20,077 nucleotides of DNA. Origin: Methanofastidiosum sp964630765 (GTDB taxonomy: Archaea > Methanobacteriota_B > Thermococci > Methanofastidiosales > Methanofastidiosaceae). The notes under the pieces were generated by a model, which saw nothing but the letters and a program-made list of their open reading frames with translations, was not told the origin of the DNA and searched no databases. Positions 9,197 to 15,641 of the stretch are shown here, piece by piece. A program made the translations under genes and the position numbers. The stretch lies in the NCBI GenBank assembly GCA_964630765.1, contig CAZVXE010000024.1, forward strand, positions 1 to 20,077. Reading direction: 5' to 3'. Numbering within the stretch: position 1 is the stretch's first letter; every line of letters begins with the position of its first letter.

Positions 9197-9252
9197 AATA
9201 TTCCGTTACATTTATAATTTTATTTAATTTTTAAGATGTCTTATGTGATAAG
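9197..9252. promoter_or_regulatory. Divergent promoter region, transport cluster and methyltransferase
   Basis: This 56-nt AT-rich interval separates two divergent genes. For the minus strand, TATA-like boxes are readable at 9211-9218 and 9220-9227. For the plus strand, AT-rich box candidates lie around 9220-9232, and a GTGAT motif at 9245-9249 sits three nt before the ATG at 9253. The promoters must overlap, so the two transcripts probably compete. Confidence 0.4.
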
Positions 9253-9855
9253 ATGGAGATATTAGACTTTAAAATAGCCCAAGATGAAAATGTATACCCA
9301 CCCAGTGAAGATTCTTATCTATTGATTGAGGCTATAAACCCAAATAATTCCAGAAATGCCCTTGAGATAGGTATAGGAAGCGGCATTATTTCTATGCATC
9401 TTGCAAAGGAAATAGATTCAGTCTTCAGTTGTGACATAAATCCATATTCATTGTTTTTATCTCGTCAAAATGCTTTAGCCAACTCAATAAGTAACATTTA
9501 TCTCTTTTCCTCAAATATTTTTTCTTCGATAAAAACTGGAACTTTATTCGATCTCATAGTGTTTAATCCCCCATATTTGCCTGTTGATTCGCCACCAAGA
9601 AAATTAATTGATTTATCGTACCACGGAGGTATCGATGGAGGGGACCACATACGCACATTCTTGAAGAGTCTAGGGTTATTTTTGTCTGTCAATGGGACTG
9701 CTTATCTACTCCAATCATCCCTCTATCAATTGGAGAATACTACTGATTTCTTGGAAAATAATAATTTTAAATATAACATTAAAAAAACCTTAAAATTAGA
9801 TTTTGAGACCTTATATGTTCTTGAAATCCGCTTTTTCAAAAATAACAAATTTTAG
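9253..9855 (+). CDS. HemK-type protein-glutamine methyltransferase (archaeal PrmC/Mtq2-like)
   Basis: SAM-dependent methyltransferase of 200 aa without the N-terminal helical domain of bacterial PrmC, as in archaeal and eukaryotic (HEMK2/Mtq2) forms. Diagnostic parts are the N-terminal VYPPSEDSYLL (14-24), the SAM-binding LEIGIGSG (37-44), the acidic CDIN that follows strand 2, and the catalytic NPPYLP (105-110), which holds the glutamine amide. The expected substrate is the GGQ glutamine of archaeal release factor aRF1, usually with a Trm112-like activator. The start follows GTGAT with 3-nt spacing. The last 45 nt overlap the convergent DUF123 gene. Other protein or RNA substrates for the family are possible. 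Confidence 0.9.
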   Translation: MEILDFKIAQDENVYPPSEDSYLLIEAINPNNSRNALEIGIGSGIISMHLAKEIDSVFSCDINPYSLFLSRQNALANSISNIYLFSSNIFSSIKTGTLFDLIVFNPPYLPVDSPPRKLIDLSYHGGIDGGDHIRTFLKSLGLFLSVNGTAYLLQSSLYQLENTTDFLENNNFKYNIKKTLKLDFETLYVLEIRFFKNNKF

Positions 9856-10251
9856 CCCCAAACCCTCATAGGTATCTTCTACCTCTGGCATTTTTTTGAA
9901 ATAAATAAGATGAGATTTACAGCCTTTGTTACAATCAGAAGATCCAAATTTGATTACTGGGATCTCTGCATCTTTTTTACTAGTTAGAATCTTAGAAATA
10001 TCATGTTCATGATTTTTTTTAACTTCAGAAGTGATAATTTTGATTATTCTAGCCTTATCTATTAAATAATCTATATGCCATCTTTTATTCTTTTTTTCTT
10101 TTAGATGGTACCTTACCCTACCAAACCCACCAAGAGCACTACCGTTATAGACATAATACCCTTTTTTGAATAAATAATTTCCTAACTTACCAATTTCTAT
10201 ATATTGGTCATTTTTAACTATTAATATCAATGAGTAGGTCCCTTTATGCAT
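9811..10251 (-). CDS. DUF123 / GIY-YIG-like nuclease-fold protein
   Basis: A 146-aa protein of the archaeal DUF123 family, which has a GIY-YIG-like fold. Visible marks are KGTYSL at residues 3-8, YVYNGSALGG at 33-42, RVRYHL at 45-50, WHIDYL at 58-63 and the C-terminal GSSDC...CKSHL segment. The Tyr and Arg positions of a GIY-YIG catalytic site appear kept, but no substrate is established for this family. The gene starts 3 nt after the stop of the upstream unknown gene, with no clear ribosome site, so it is probably translated by coupling. Its 3' end overlaps the convergent methyltransferase gene by 45 nt. Confidence 0.85.
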   Translation of the reverse strand: MHKGTYSLILIVKNDQYIEIGKLGNYLFKKGYYVYNGSALGGFGRVRYHLKEKKNKRWHIDYLIDKARIIKIITSEVKKNHEHDISKILTSKKDAEIPVIKFGSSDCNKGCKSHLIYFKKMPEVEDTYEGLGLKFVIFEKADFKNI

Positions 10252-10254
10252 TAA

Positions 10255-10842
10255 CTACAGTGTGGAATATTTCTCTATAAACTTATCTTTAAGCGATAGC
10301 CATTCTTCAAGCTTTTCAGGTATTTGGTCAACATAGTATATTTTTTTATCCCCAGCGCTTTCTTTGATGAATTTAACGTTTGAATCATTAAGTAGCTCTT
10401 CAACTACTTTGTCCCTATCCATCTTATCGTATCTTTTCATCCATTCTGGTACTTTATCACCATAAATTTTGTCCATAAATTGGATATTAATTCTTGAGCA
10501 ATACACAATTATTTTTTGACTCTTTCTTTCTAATGATTTCATCTTTAAGATATCAATAGCTTCACTTAGAAAAAGGCCTAGATCTTCCCATGAATATACT
10601 TTTGTACCTTCTAATTCTCCTGTAACTCTATAGTTCTTATCAAAATAATTTAATAGAGCTACAAGCTGCTTTGGTTCTTTCATAGTTATTTCATTAGCTT
10701 CAATATTTCTATTGTACATAAAGGAGAATTTTTTCATATCCCTCAGGTATTCTTTGAACATTTCAGGTAACAATTTAGTCGCAGGTTTGACTACTATCTT
10801 TATCCCATTTTCATCGACGTAACTATAAACCTGTATCTTCAA
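10255..10842 (-). CDS. Hypothetical protein, 195 aa
   Basis: I do not recognise a family. The product is soluble, charged (Lys/Glu-rich), mixed alpha/beta at the N-terminus (KIQVYSYVDENGIKIVV) and mainly helical afterwards, with no signal peptide, membrane segment or obvious catalytic motif. The start is TTG at 10842: no ATG precedes it in frame, and the upstream GGTG with a short spacer gives a ribosome site of the same geometry as other genes here. It is the first gene of a two-gene unit with the DUF123 gene and is transcribed away from the parA cassette from an AT-rich divergent interval. Confidence 0.72.
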   Translation of the reverse strand: MKIQVYSYVDENGIKIVVKPATKLLPEMFKEYLRDMKKFSFMYNRNIEANEITMKEPKQLVALLNYFDKNYRVTGELEGTKVYSWEDLGLFLSEAIDILKMKSLERKSQKIIVYCSRINIQFMDKIYGDKVPEWMKRYDKMDRDKVVEELLNDSNVKFIKESAGDKKIYYVDQIPEKLEEWLSLKDKFIEKYSTL

Positions 10843-11005
10843 ATGAACACCAGATATCTTAATTGGTATTAGTAATATATAAATTTATATATGCCAAAAT
10901 ATTATTTGTTGATAGAATCCCTATGCTCTTCAAAGCTAAGATTTATTAATTGAACAACTTCTTCTATTTCAAAATACAGAGTTTTGAAATGCAGGGGGCT
11001 TAATA
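10843..11005. promoter_or_regulatory. Divergent intergenic region with palindromic TATA box
   Basis: A perfect 18-bp AT palindrome (ATATATAAATTTATATAT, 10875-10892) lies about 35-50 nt upstream of the TTG at 10842. It contains a TATA box readable on both strands, so it may drive the minus-strand pair and possibly the plus-strand unknown gene at 11006, although the latter would then have a leader of roughly 90 nt. The rest of the interval shows no other clear structure. Confidence 0.4.
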
Positions 11006-11299
11006 TTGGATATAGAAACCCAGTTATCAAAAAAATATGGTATTTCTAGAGAAGAACTGATAAGAGCAATTGAACGTGAGATAAAATTGATGGAATCTAA
11101 AGGAAGCGGTGGAAGAAAAAACAGGATAAAGCTTGTAGAGACAGAATTCGTCAAGAGACATTTTATTAGCCCTAAAAACGCTGAAAAATTCCTCAAAGAA
11201 GCAAAAAAACGTATTTCCACCACTTCTTTTTGGAGATTAAGAAGAAATCTTGAAAAAAAAGGCATACTAATAGATCCAGATGGAAACTTAATAGAATAA
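11006..11299 (+). CDS. Small basic protein of unknown function next to the ParA cassette
   Basis: I do not recognise this 97-aa protein. It is strongly basic and predicted helical throughout. The C-terminal half (about 50-97, ending NLEKKGILIDPDGNLIE) has the look of a small winged-helix: helices, then a short two-strand wing. This suggests nucleic-acid binding but is inference. The TTG at 11006 is the only usable start; in-frame stop TGA at 10985-10987 lies just upstream, and AGGGGG precedes it by about 8 nt. A 7-bp repeat array begins 2 nt after its stop codon, exactly as another array begins 2 nt after the ribbon-helix-helix gene downstream, so it probably belongs to the same cassette. Confidence 0.65.
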   Translation: MDIETQLSKKYGISREELIRAIEREIKLMESKGSGGRKNRIKLVETEFVKRHFISPKNAEKFLKEAKKRISTTSFWRLRRNLEKKGILIDPDGNLIE

Positions 11300-11301
11300 C
11301 T

Positions 11302-11350
11302 TAATAGTTAATAACTATTATTTATTATATATTAATTATTAGATATTAAC
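11302..11350 (+). repeat. Heptad array 1 (7 contiguous 7-bp units)
   Basis: Seven back-to-back 7-bp units start at 11302, 11309, 11316, 11323, 11330, 11337 and 11344. The first two begin with TAATA and the other five with its reverse complement TATTA, giving orientation + + - - - - -. Every unit keeps the pentamer exactly and only the last two bases vary. The first 16 bp (TAATAGTTAATAACTA) recur at the head of array 2. The array starts 2 nt after the preceding stop codon. It is a probable binding site for the ribbon-helix-helix protein. Confidence 0.7.
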
Positions 11351-11459
11351 TTTTATCTTAGTATTTTGAATTTATTTATATACTACCCCTAGATTATGTT
11401 TTTTAATCAAATTAGCCTACTCAAAACAGTGAAAAATACCCTCTTTTTAGGCCAAAACA

Positions 11460-11467
11460 TTTATAAA
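11460..11467 (+). promoter_or_regulatory. TATA box of the parA operon
   Basis: TTTATAAA, preceded by an A-rich stretch that could be a BRE, is the clearest TATA box in the 244-nt gap between 11299 and 11544. Transcription would begin near 11488, inside heptad array 2, leaving a leader of about 55 nt. A weaker box-like sequence lies near 11371-11382. The remaining spacer (11351-11459) shows no other signal. Confidence 0.6.
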
Positions 11468-11473
11468 TAATCC

Positions 11474-11543
11474 TAATAGTTAATAACTAATACATATCAA
11501 TTAATATCTAATATATATTAAATAATATGTAATAGGTGATATC
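11474..11543 (+). repeat. Heptad array 2, operator-like (9 units plus a degenerate tenth)
   Basis: Ten contiguous 7-bp units run from 11474 to the base before the parA start codon. Units 1-3, 5, 6, 8 and 9 start with TAATA and unit 7 with TATTA; unit 4 (TATCAAT) and the final unit (TGATATC) deviate. The array begins 6 nt after the TATA box, spans the expected transcription start and includes the ribosome site GGTGAT (11535-11540). Binding here should block both transcription and translation of parA, so it is a likely autoregulatory operator and possibly a centromere site. Confidence 0.75.
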
Positions 11544-12287
11544 TTGGAATCTATTGCTATATACAATCAGAAAGGTGGAACAGGTAAAACTACAACCACT
11601 ATAAACTTAGGGCACGCTCTTGCCCTTACAGGGAAAAAAGTACTAATAATAGATATAGATGATCAAGGAAATGATGCAGAATGCTTAGGGGTAAAATTTT
11701 CCAAAAGCATTTATCATTTACTAAAGGACGAAGCACCTTTTGAAGAATGCGTTACAAACGCTAGAAAAAATTTGGATTTGTTGCCTTCAGATGAAACAAT
11801 ATCCCAAGTGGCCTTAGAAATGGTGGGTTGGAGAAACAGAGAGAACGCTTTAAAGAAACGCCTTGAAGGCATTAATTATGATTATGTTCTGATTGATTGC
11901 CAAACTGGACTAGGAATACTAAATGAAAATGCCCTTAATTTCTGCCAAAAGTTGCTTGTACCTGTATCAATGGAGTACCTTTCTGTAAAAGGTCTTTTTA
12001 AAGTTGATAAACTGATTTATGATTTAAGAGAAGATTTCCAGAAAAACTTGAAGATAGACCTTATTGTTCCTACTTTTGTTGATGAAAGGGTAAAAAGAAC
12101 TAAAGAATATATTGAATTTTTTGAGAGCATGGATCACTTCAAGGATAGTATAAGCCCATATATCCGAATAGATACTAAATTATCTGAAAGTTTTGCTCAC
12201 GGAAAGACAATATTTGAGTACTCTTTGAACTCAAGAGGAGCCTATGACTATATCCAATTATGTAAAAGGGTGTTGGAGGGGATTTGA
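11544..12287 (+). CDS. ParA/SegA-family partition ATPase
   Basis: Deviant Walker A ATPase of 247 aa. The motif KGGTGKTT at residues 10-17 with Lys at 10 is diagnostic of the ParA/MinD/Soj group. Walker A' is LIIDIDDQGN (34-43), with Asp40 where Pro is usual, and Walker B is VLIDCQTGLG (115-124), with Gln-Thr in place of the usual Pro-Pro. The archaeal chromosome-segregation ATPase SegA is a member of this family. It probably dimerises on ATP and binds DNA non-specifically to move the partner-bound centromere. The start is TTG: GGTGAT lies three nt before it and the conserved N-terminus fits. The stop overlaps the next ATG by one base (TGATG). Confidence 0.93.
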   Translation: MESIAIYNQKGGTGKTTTTINLGHALALTGKKVLIIDIDDQGNDAECLGVKFSKSIYHLLKDEAPFEECVTNARKNLDLLPSDETISQVALEMVGWRNRENALKKRLEGINYDYVLIDCQTGLGILNENALNFCQKLLVPVSMEYLSVKGLFKVDKLIYDLREDFQKNLKIDLIVPTFVDERVKRTKEYIEFFESMDHFKDSISPYIRIDTKLSESFAHGKTIFEYSLNSRGAYDYIQLCKRVLEGI

Positions 12288-12628
12288 TGGCCTTAACTGA
12301 GGGATTAAAGAATGATTTGGAGAAGGAAATACAGAGAAGAGTAATTCTCACTAAAGAAGAAATTGATCACGAAAAAGAAAAAAAAGAGATAATGACTCAA
12401 CGTTTCACCCATCAAGATGCAGATAAGCCCCAATATAAAAAGAAAAAAGTGATAAAAAGTTTTTCCTTGGACGAAGAGCTTGTAAATGCTCTTGATACAT
12501 TAATAAAAGACAAATTGGGCATCCCAAGATCAATCAAAATATCTTTGAACACTGGGGAAAGAAGCTCAACAGTTGAAGAAGCGATAAAAGAATACATTGA
12601 TAGAAGGGATCCCGGCCTTTTAAAATAG
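12287..12628 (+). CDS. Ribbon-helix-helix DNA-binding protein, ParA partner (SegB/omega-like)
   Basis: A 113-aa basic protein. Residues 1-52 are charged, helical to disordered and lysine-rich. Residues 54-104 form a ribbon-helix-helix pattern: strand KVIKSFSL, helix A DEELVNALDTLIKDKLG (62-78), a loop of about 14 residues that is longer than usual, then RSSTVEEAIKEYI (92-104) as helix B. This arrangement, a flexible N-terminus that could stimulate ParA plus a C-terminal RHH dimer, matches archaeal SegB and plasmid ParG/omega. The ATG at 12287 is preferred over TTG 12284 because GGAGGG lies 6 nt before it. The gene overlaps parA by 1 nt, and heptad array 3 begins 2 nt after its stop. RHH proteins of this kind bind one short repeat per dimer. 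Confidence 0.82.
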   Translation: MALTEGLKNDLEKEIQRRVILTKEEIDHEKEKKEIMTQRFTHQDADKPQYKKKKVIKSFSLDEELVNALDTLIKDKLGIPRSIKISLNTGERSSTVEEAIKEYIDRRDPGLLK

Positions 12629-12630
12629 AT

Positions 12631-12693
12631 TATTAAATAATATGTAATAAATAATAGTTAATAATTATTACTTATTAATTAATAACTATCATA
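12631..12693 (+). repeat. Heptad array 3 (9 contiguous 7-bp units)
   Basis: Nine contiguous 7-bp units start at 12631 and end at 12693. Orientation by pentamer (TAATA = +, TATTA = -) is - + + + + - - + and a final deviant TATCATA. The first 19 bp (TATTAAATAATATGTAATA, 12631-12649) are an exact copy of 11516-11534 in array 2, in the same heptad register. The array overlaps the last bases of the convergent mutase gene, including its stop codon. It is a candidate centromere (parS-like) site. Confidence 0.72.
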
Positions 12694-14305
12694 TCTGTAA
12701 TCTTTTAATTCTCTCCTTCTCAGAGATTACGGAACCCGTATCCCTATCAACACATTGAACAATCCCATCTATTACCGCTGTTTTAATTTCTCCTTTTGCA
12801 GGATTAAAACCTTTCAAGTTTTCTGCATCCATTAGGCCTATTTTGACTGCTTCATACAAGGTGTTTGGGTTTGTCAAGGCGTCTTTGCCATCATCAAGTG
12901 ACTTTATCATATCTAGAATCAATTTAGTATCTTTGAGTATCTCATCTTTTCTTTTTATTATTTTTTTGTTATCTTCTATTCCTGGCAATCCTTTCAGACA
13001 ATTTTTTATTACACCTTTGGCAATCTTTGAGCTTTCAACTATAACTTCTGGCGTTGCAACATTGTAGGCTTCAGAGTATCCAACAACATGAACAATATGT
13101 GGCTTCAAATACATACCAATCGTTACTGATGAAGCAAGCTCCCCCTTGGCTATATTTTCGTCAACAGAAAGTGAGGCAAGGCCTGTTCTTATCATCCTTA
13201 GAATAGTAAAATCTTTATCTGATAATTCTGATATTATCTCTAGTTTTGCGAGCATTTTTGCTAAATCCATCTCAAGAGATATCTCTGGAGGAACATTCAT
13301 CATAAACTGCTGGACGTAATGCCTAACTCCTAATTTCTTTGCATTGTAAGTTGCTATATACGCAGAGGCAACTTCAATCGGGTCAGAAGTTTTTCTAAGA
13401 GCCCATTGATGGGAATCATTAATTTCAATTGGCACATTATTTTCTGCATGCCATCTTATAGTTTTTTGATTCTCAACAATTGCACTTACTAAATCCCTCT
13501 TAGATCTCCCATCTAGTTCTGAATACCAAAAAAGAGGTATTGCCCCCCAAGCATTATTTATTGTCTCTTTTAACATGACCCCCCATTTTATCAAGTCATT
13601 TGTGCCCGCATAACACCTCAAAAGGGGAAAGTTACCTATTCTTGAAGATTCATAAATAGACTCTAGATCTTCTTTTTTTCTTAGAGGTACTCCTCCGCCA
13701 CCCTCAAATTCTTTACAAATATTTTCTTGATTAAAAAAACATTCTTGGGCTATTTGATCCGGCCCTATGGATATAATATCAACTGTTTTACTTTCTGCAA
13801 TTTCTTTAACGCCTTCAATTGTTTTTTCAAGAGACGGCAGTCCGAAATGATGTCTTATTAGGGGGAATGGATAAAATTTTTCAATTCTTTCATAGAGATT
13901 TTGAGAGTATTCTAAAGGCCCATATACTTTCTCTCTTCCAAATATCTTATCGAGGATCTCGTTTTGAGTTTCTATTCCTTTAAAAACGCCCTCAAATATT
14001 TGAACTTCTTCTGCTATTTCACACACTGCAGGTGTGCCTCCAAAGAAAAATCTTGATTTAATGTGATTTTCTATAATCGACCTTTTCAACTTATTGAATA
14101 ATATTTTAGCAGTTTCTGGCTCAAGCCTGTAACTTAGGCCTACAATATCGGGTTTTTTTTCTATAATTATTTTTATGAGTTTGTCTATATCAATACAGAC
14201 TCCAATAAACTCTGTATCAATATTATTTTTATTCAGCAAACTCTCAAAATTTTTAATCCCTTGTACGTGTATGCAGTTACCTATAGTTGCGAGTATAGCC
14301 TTCAT
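12689..14305 (-). CDS. B12-binding, glutamate-mutase-like protein (fused small and large parts)
   Basis: A 538-aa protein. Residues 1-125 look like a B12-binding Rossmann domain: His13 and Gly16 in CIHVQG recall the DxHxxG motif with Cys for Asp, Ser58 fits the SxL position, and GG is at 89-90. Residues from about 165 resemble the barrel subunit of coenzyme-B12 glutamate mutase: a Gly-rich EGGGG turn, a long barrel region, and a C-terminal pattern of a KxxILD helix, a GLMDAENLKG segment and a closing ExERI helix. It probably catalyses a carbon-skeleton rearrangement with adenosylcobalamin, but the substrate is unknown. The ATG overlaps the dehydrogenase stop by 4 nt and follows GGTGAG. Similarity was judged from remembered motifs, so the exact family is uncertain. 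Confidence 0.7.
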   Translation of the reverse strand: MKAILATIGNCIHVQGIKNFESLLNKNNIDTEFIGVCIDIDKLIKIIIEKKPDIVGLSYRLEPETAKILFNKLKRSIIENHIKSRFFFGGTPAVCEIAEEVQIFEGVFKGIETQNEILDKIFGREKVYGPLEYSQNLYERIEKFYPFPLIRHHFGLPSLEKTIEGVKEIAESKTVDIISIGPDQIAQECFFNQENICKEFEGGGGVPLRKKEDLESIYESSRIGNFPLLRCYAGTNDLIKWGVMLKETINNAWGAIPLFWYSELDGRSKRDLVSAIVENQKTIRWHAENNVPIEINDSHQWALRKTSDPIEVASAYIATYNAKKLGVRHYVQQFMMNVPPEISLEMDLAKMLAKLEIISELSDKDFTILRMIRTGLASLSVDENIAKGELASSVTIGMYLKPHIVHVVGYSEAYNVATPEVIVESSKIAKGVIKNCLKGLPGIEDNKKIIKRKDEILKDTKLILDMIKSLDDGKDALTNPNTLYEAVKIGLMDAENLKGFNPAKGEIKTAVIDGIVQCVDRDTGSVISEKERIKRLQI

Positions 14306-15447
14306 ACTATCTCACCAGCCATAAGCCTCTTTATAGTTTTTAAATCAAAATTTTTAATCCCCATATGATCTACATTTCGTCCTTCACTCCAAAAATCTCT
14401 GTCCTGTTGGCAACATGCTATGTTTACAAGTGAGTCAATGCACTTTGTTTCCACACCAAATTTTTTACCTAGTGAAGACATTGGAACAAGGCTCATTGGG
14501 ACATCTTCTAGAATATATCTGTGGTGGATAGTTGAAGGTGCCATTATCCCTTTATATGCAGACGTAGTTTGTACTGATTCGTAAAGATCCATACCAGTTG
14601 AACCATAAGAGAAATAAAGCCAGTCTTTCAAAGAAGGTACTCTTATCCCCACAGCTTCTGCAATCTTTATCCTTTCCTTATCCACATGCTCTAATACTTT
14701 AGCAACACCGGGTGAAATTCCCTCAAGATAGTATTCAAAATTACCATGATTAGACTCAACCCACCCACTATTTAGGAGCATCACACCCGGGTGAAACATA
14801 ACTGCAACGTTTCCTAAACTAGTATGAAGAACATCTGATGTAGGCGTAAACTGAGGAAATGCCATCCTTAGTTTTTTAATAAGTTCTGGATTTTTATATG
14901 ATCTAACAGCTGAAACTGGAACAGATCTTTTTATATCAAATATCCTAACTTTGTGCACACCTAGTTTTCTTGCAACGAATAGGAAAGTCTGGGCTTCAGC
15001 AAAAATAATATCTTCCCTAACTTTTCCCTGTTTTCTAAATATATTGTATAGCTCTAAAGCTCCACCAGTTCTACCTGGGTTTAGAACAATAGTCTGACCT
15101 GGTTTTACATATTTTACTAGTTTTTCTCCAATTTCTTTATGGCCATTAGCAGGCACTACTACCATTATTATATCTACACCTTCAATCGATTTCTGAAAAT
15201 CTGTATCGATTTTATTTAATTCTCCAAATCCTTCAATTTTCCCTTCAACTTCAATGCCGCCTGCATTGGCTAATGCTTCCATCTTTTCTTTGTCTCTAGT
15301 CCATATATTAACCGAAAAACCATAAACAGCAAGATATCCTGCCACTGCAAGACCACCATTTCCAGCACCTATTACACAAAAAGCGGGTTTATTTCCTGCT
15401 GCATGTTTAATTTTTTCCATTATTTCATCTCTCAATTTATCAACCAT
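14302..15447 (-). CDS. Octopine/nopaline dehydrogenase-family NAD(P) oxidoreductase
   Basis: A two-domain dehydrogenase of 381 aa. The N-terminal Rossmann fold carries GAGNGG at residues 27-32 (in CVIGAGNGGLAVAGYLA), resembling glycerol-3-phosphate and opine dehydrogenases. The C-terminal helical domain contains HPGVMLLNSGWVE and the conserved His region typical of the octopine dehydrogenase family. Known members reductively join an amino acid to a 2-oxo acid; the substrate here is unknown. The start is ATG 15447, not the TTG three bases earlier, because GAGGTG lies at a better distance from the ATG. The stop overlaps the mutase-like gene by 4 nt, so the two enzymes are probably made together and act on linked substrates. 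Confidence 0.86.
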   Translation of the reverse strand: MVDKLRDEIMEKIKHAAGNKPAFCVIGAGNGGLAVAGYLAVYGFSVNIWTRDKEKMEALANAGGIEVEGKIEGFGELNKIDTDFQKSIEGVDIIMVVVPANGHKEIGEKLVKYVKPGQTIVLNPGRTGGALELYNIFRKQGKVREDIIFAEAQTFLFVARKLGVHKVRIFDIKRSVPVSAVRSYKNPELIKKLRMAFPQFTPTSDVLHTSLGNVAVMFHPGVMLLNSGWVESNHGNFEYYLEGISPGVAKVLEHVDKERIKIAEAVGIRVPSLKDWLYFSYGSTGMDLYESVQTTSAYKGIMAPSTIHHRYILEDVPMSLVPMSSLGKKFGVETKCIDSLVNIACCQQDRDFWSEGRNVDHMGIKNFDLKTIKRLMAGEIV

Positions 15448-15513
15448 CAAAATACACCTCGAGAGTATTTCTAATCTCTAAAAAATAGAATCCTTATTGA
15501 TTTAGGAAGTTTG

Positions 15514-15523
15514 CATTTAAATA
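15514..15523 (-). promoter_or_regulatory. Possible TATA box of the dehydrogenase-mutase operon
   Basis: TATTTAAATG on the minus strand lies just beyond the 3' end of tRNA-Pro. It would start transcription near 15490, giving a leader of about 45 nt that contains the GAGGTG ribosome site. Confidence 0.35.
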
Positions 15524-15528
15524 TTTAA

Positions 15529-15603
15529 TGGGACCGCCGAGATTTGAACTCAGGTTTCTGGCTCCCGAAGCCAAAAGGATGGGCCAAGCTACCCCACGGT
15601 CCC
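15529..15603 (-). tRNA. tRNA-Pro (anticodon CGG)
   Basis: On the minus strand a full cloverleaf can be drawn. The acceptor stem GGGACCG/CGGTCCC is seven perfect pairs. The anticodon stem TTGGC/GCCAG encloses loop TTCGGGA, giving anticodon CGG (proline). The T arm is CTGAG/CTCGG with loop TTCAAAT, and the discriminator base is A at 15529. The D arm is GGG/TCC-like with a GG in the loop. No CCA is encoded and there is no intron. Confidence 0.95.
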
Positions 15604-15627
15604 CTAACCTTATAAAAATCGGTATTA

Positions 15628-15635
15628 TTAAAATA
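15628..15635 (-). promoter_or_regulatory. Box A promoter of tRNA-Pro
   Basis: TATTTTAA on the minus strand is centred about 28 nt upstream of the mature tRNA 5' end, in the 38-nt interval after hxlB. A nearer AT stretch at 15611-15618 is too close to serve. Confidence 0.4.
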
Positions 15636-15641
15636 TTTCGT

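Noticed and set aside
10875..10892. 18-bp AT palindrome as a repressor operator
   Set aside because: It is made only of A and T and coincides with a TATA box; palindromy follows easily from an overlapping bidirectional TATA element.
11302..11350. Heptad arrays as mere AT-rich low complexity
   Set aside because: Other AT-rich intergenic stretches here (for example 17820-17876 or 19257-19294) do not keep a TAATA/TATTA pentamer every 7 bp, while these three do in nearly all units. A shuffling test is still needed.
11302..12693. Repeats around parA as a CRISPR array
   Set aside because: Units are 7 bp and contiguous with no unique spacers, no leader and no cas genes nearby.
15529..15603. tRNA-Pro as integration site for the parA cassette
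   Set aside because: No duplicated tRNA 3' end or integrase is visible, and the cassette is almost 3 kb away with metabolic genes between.
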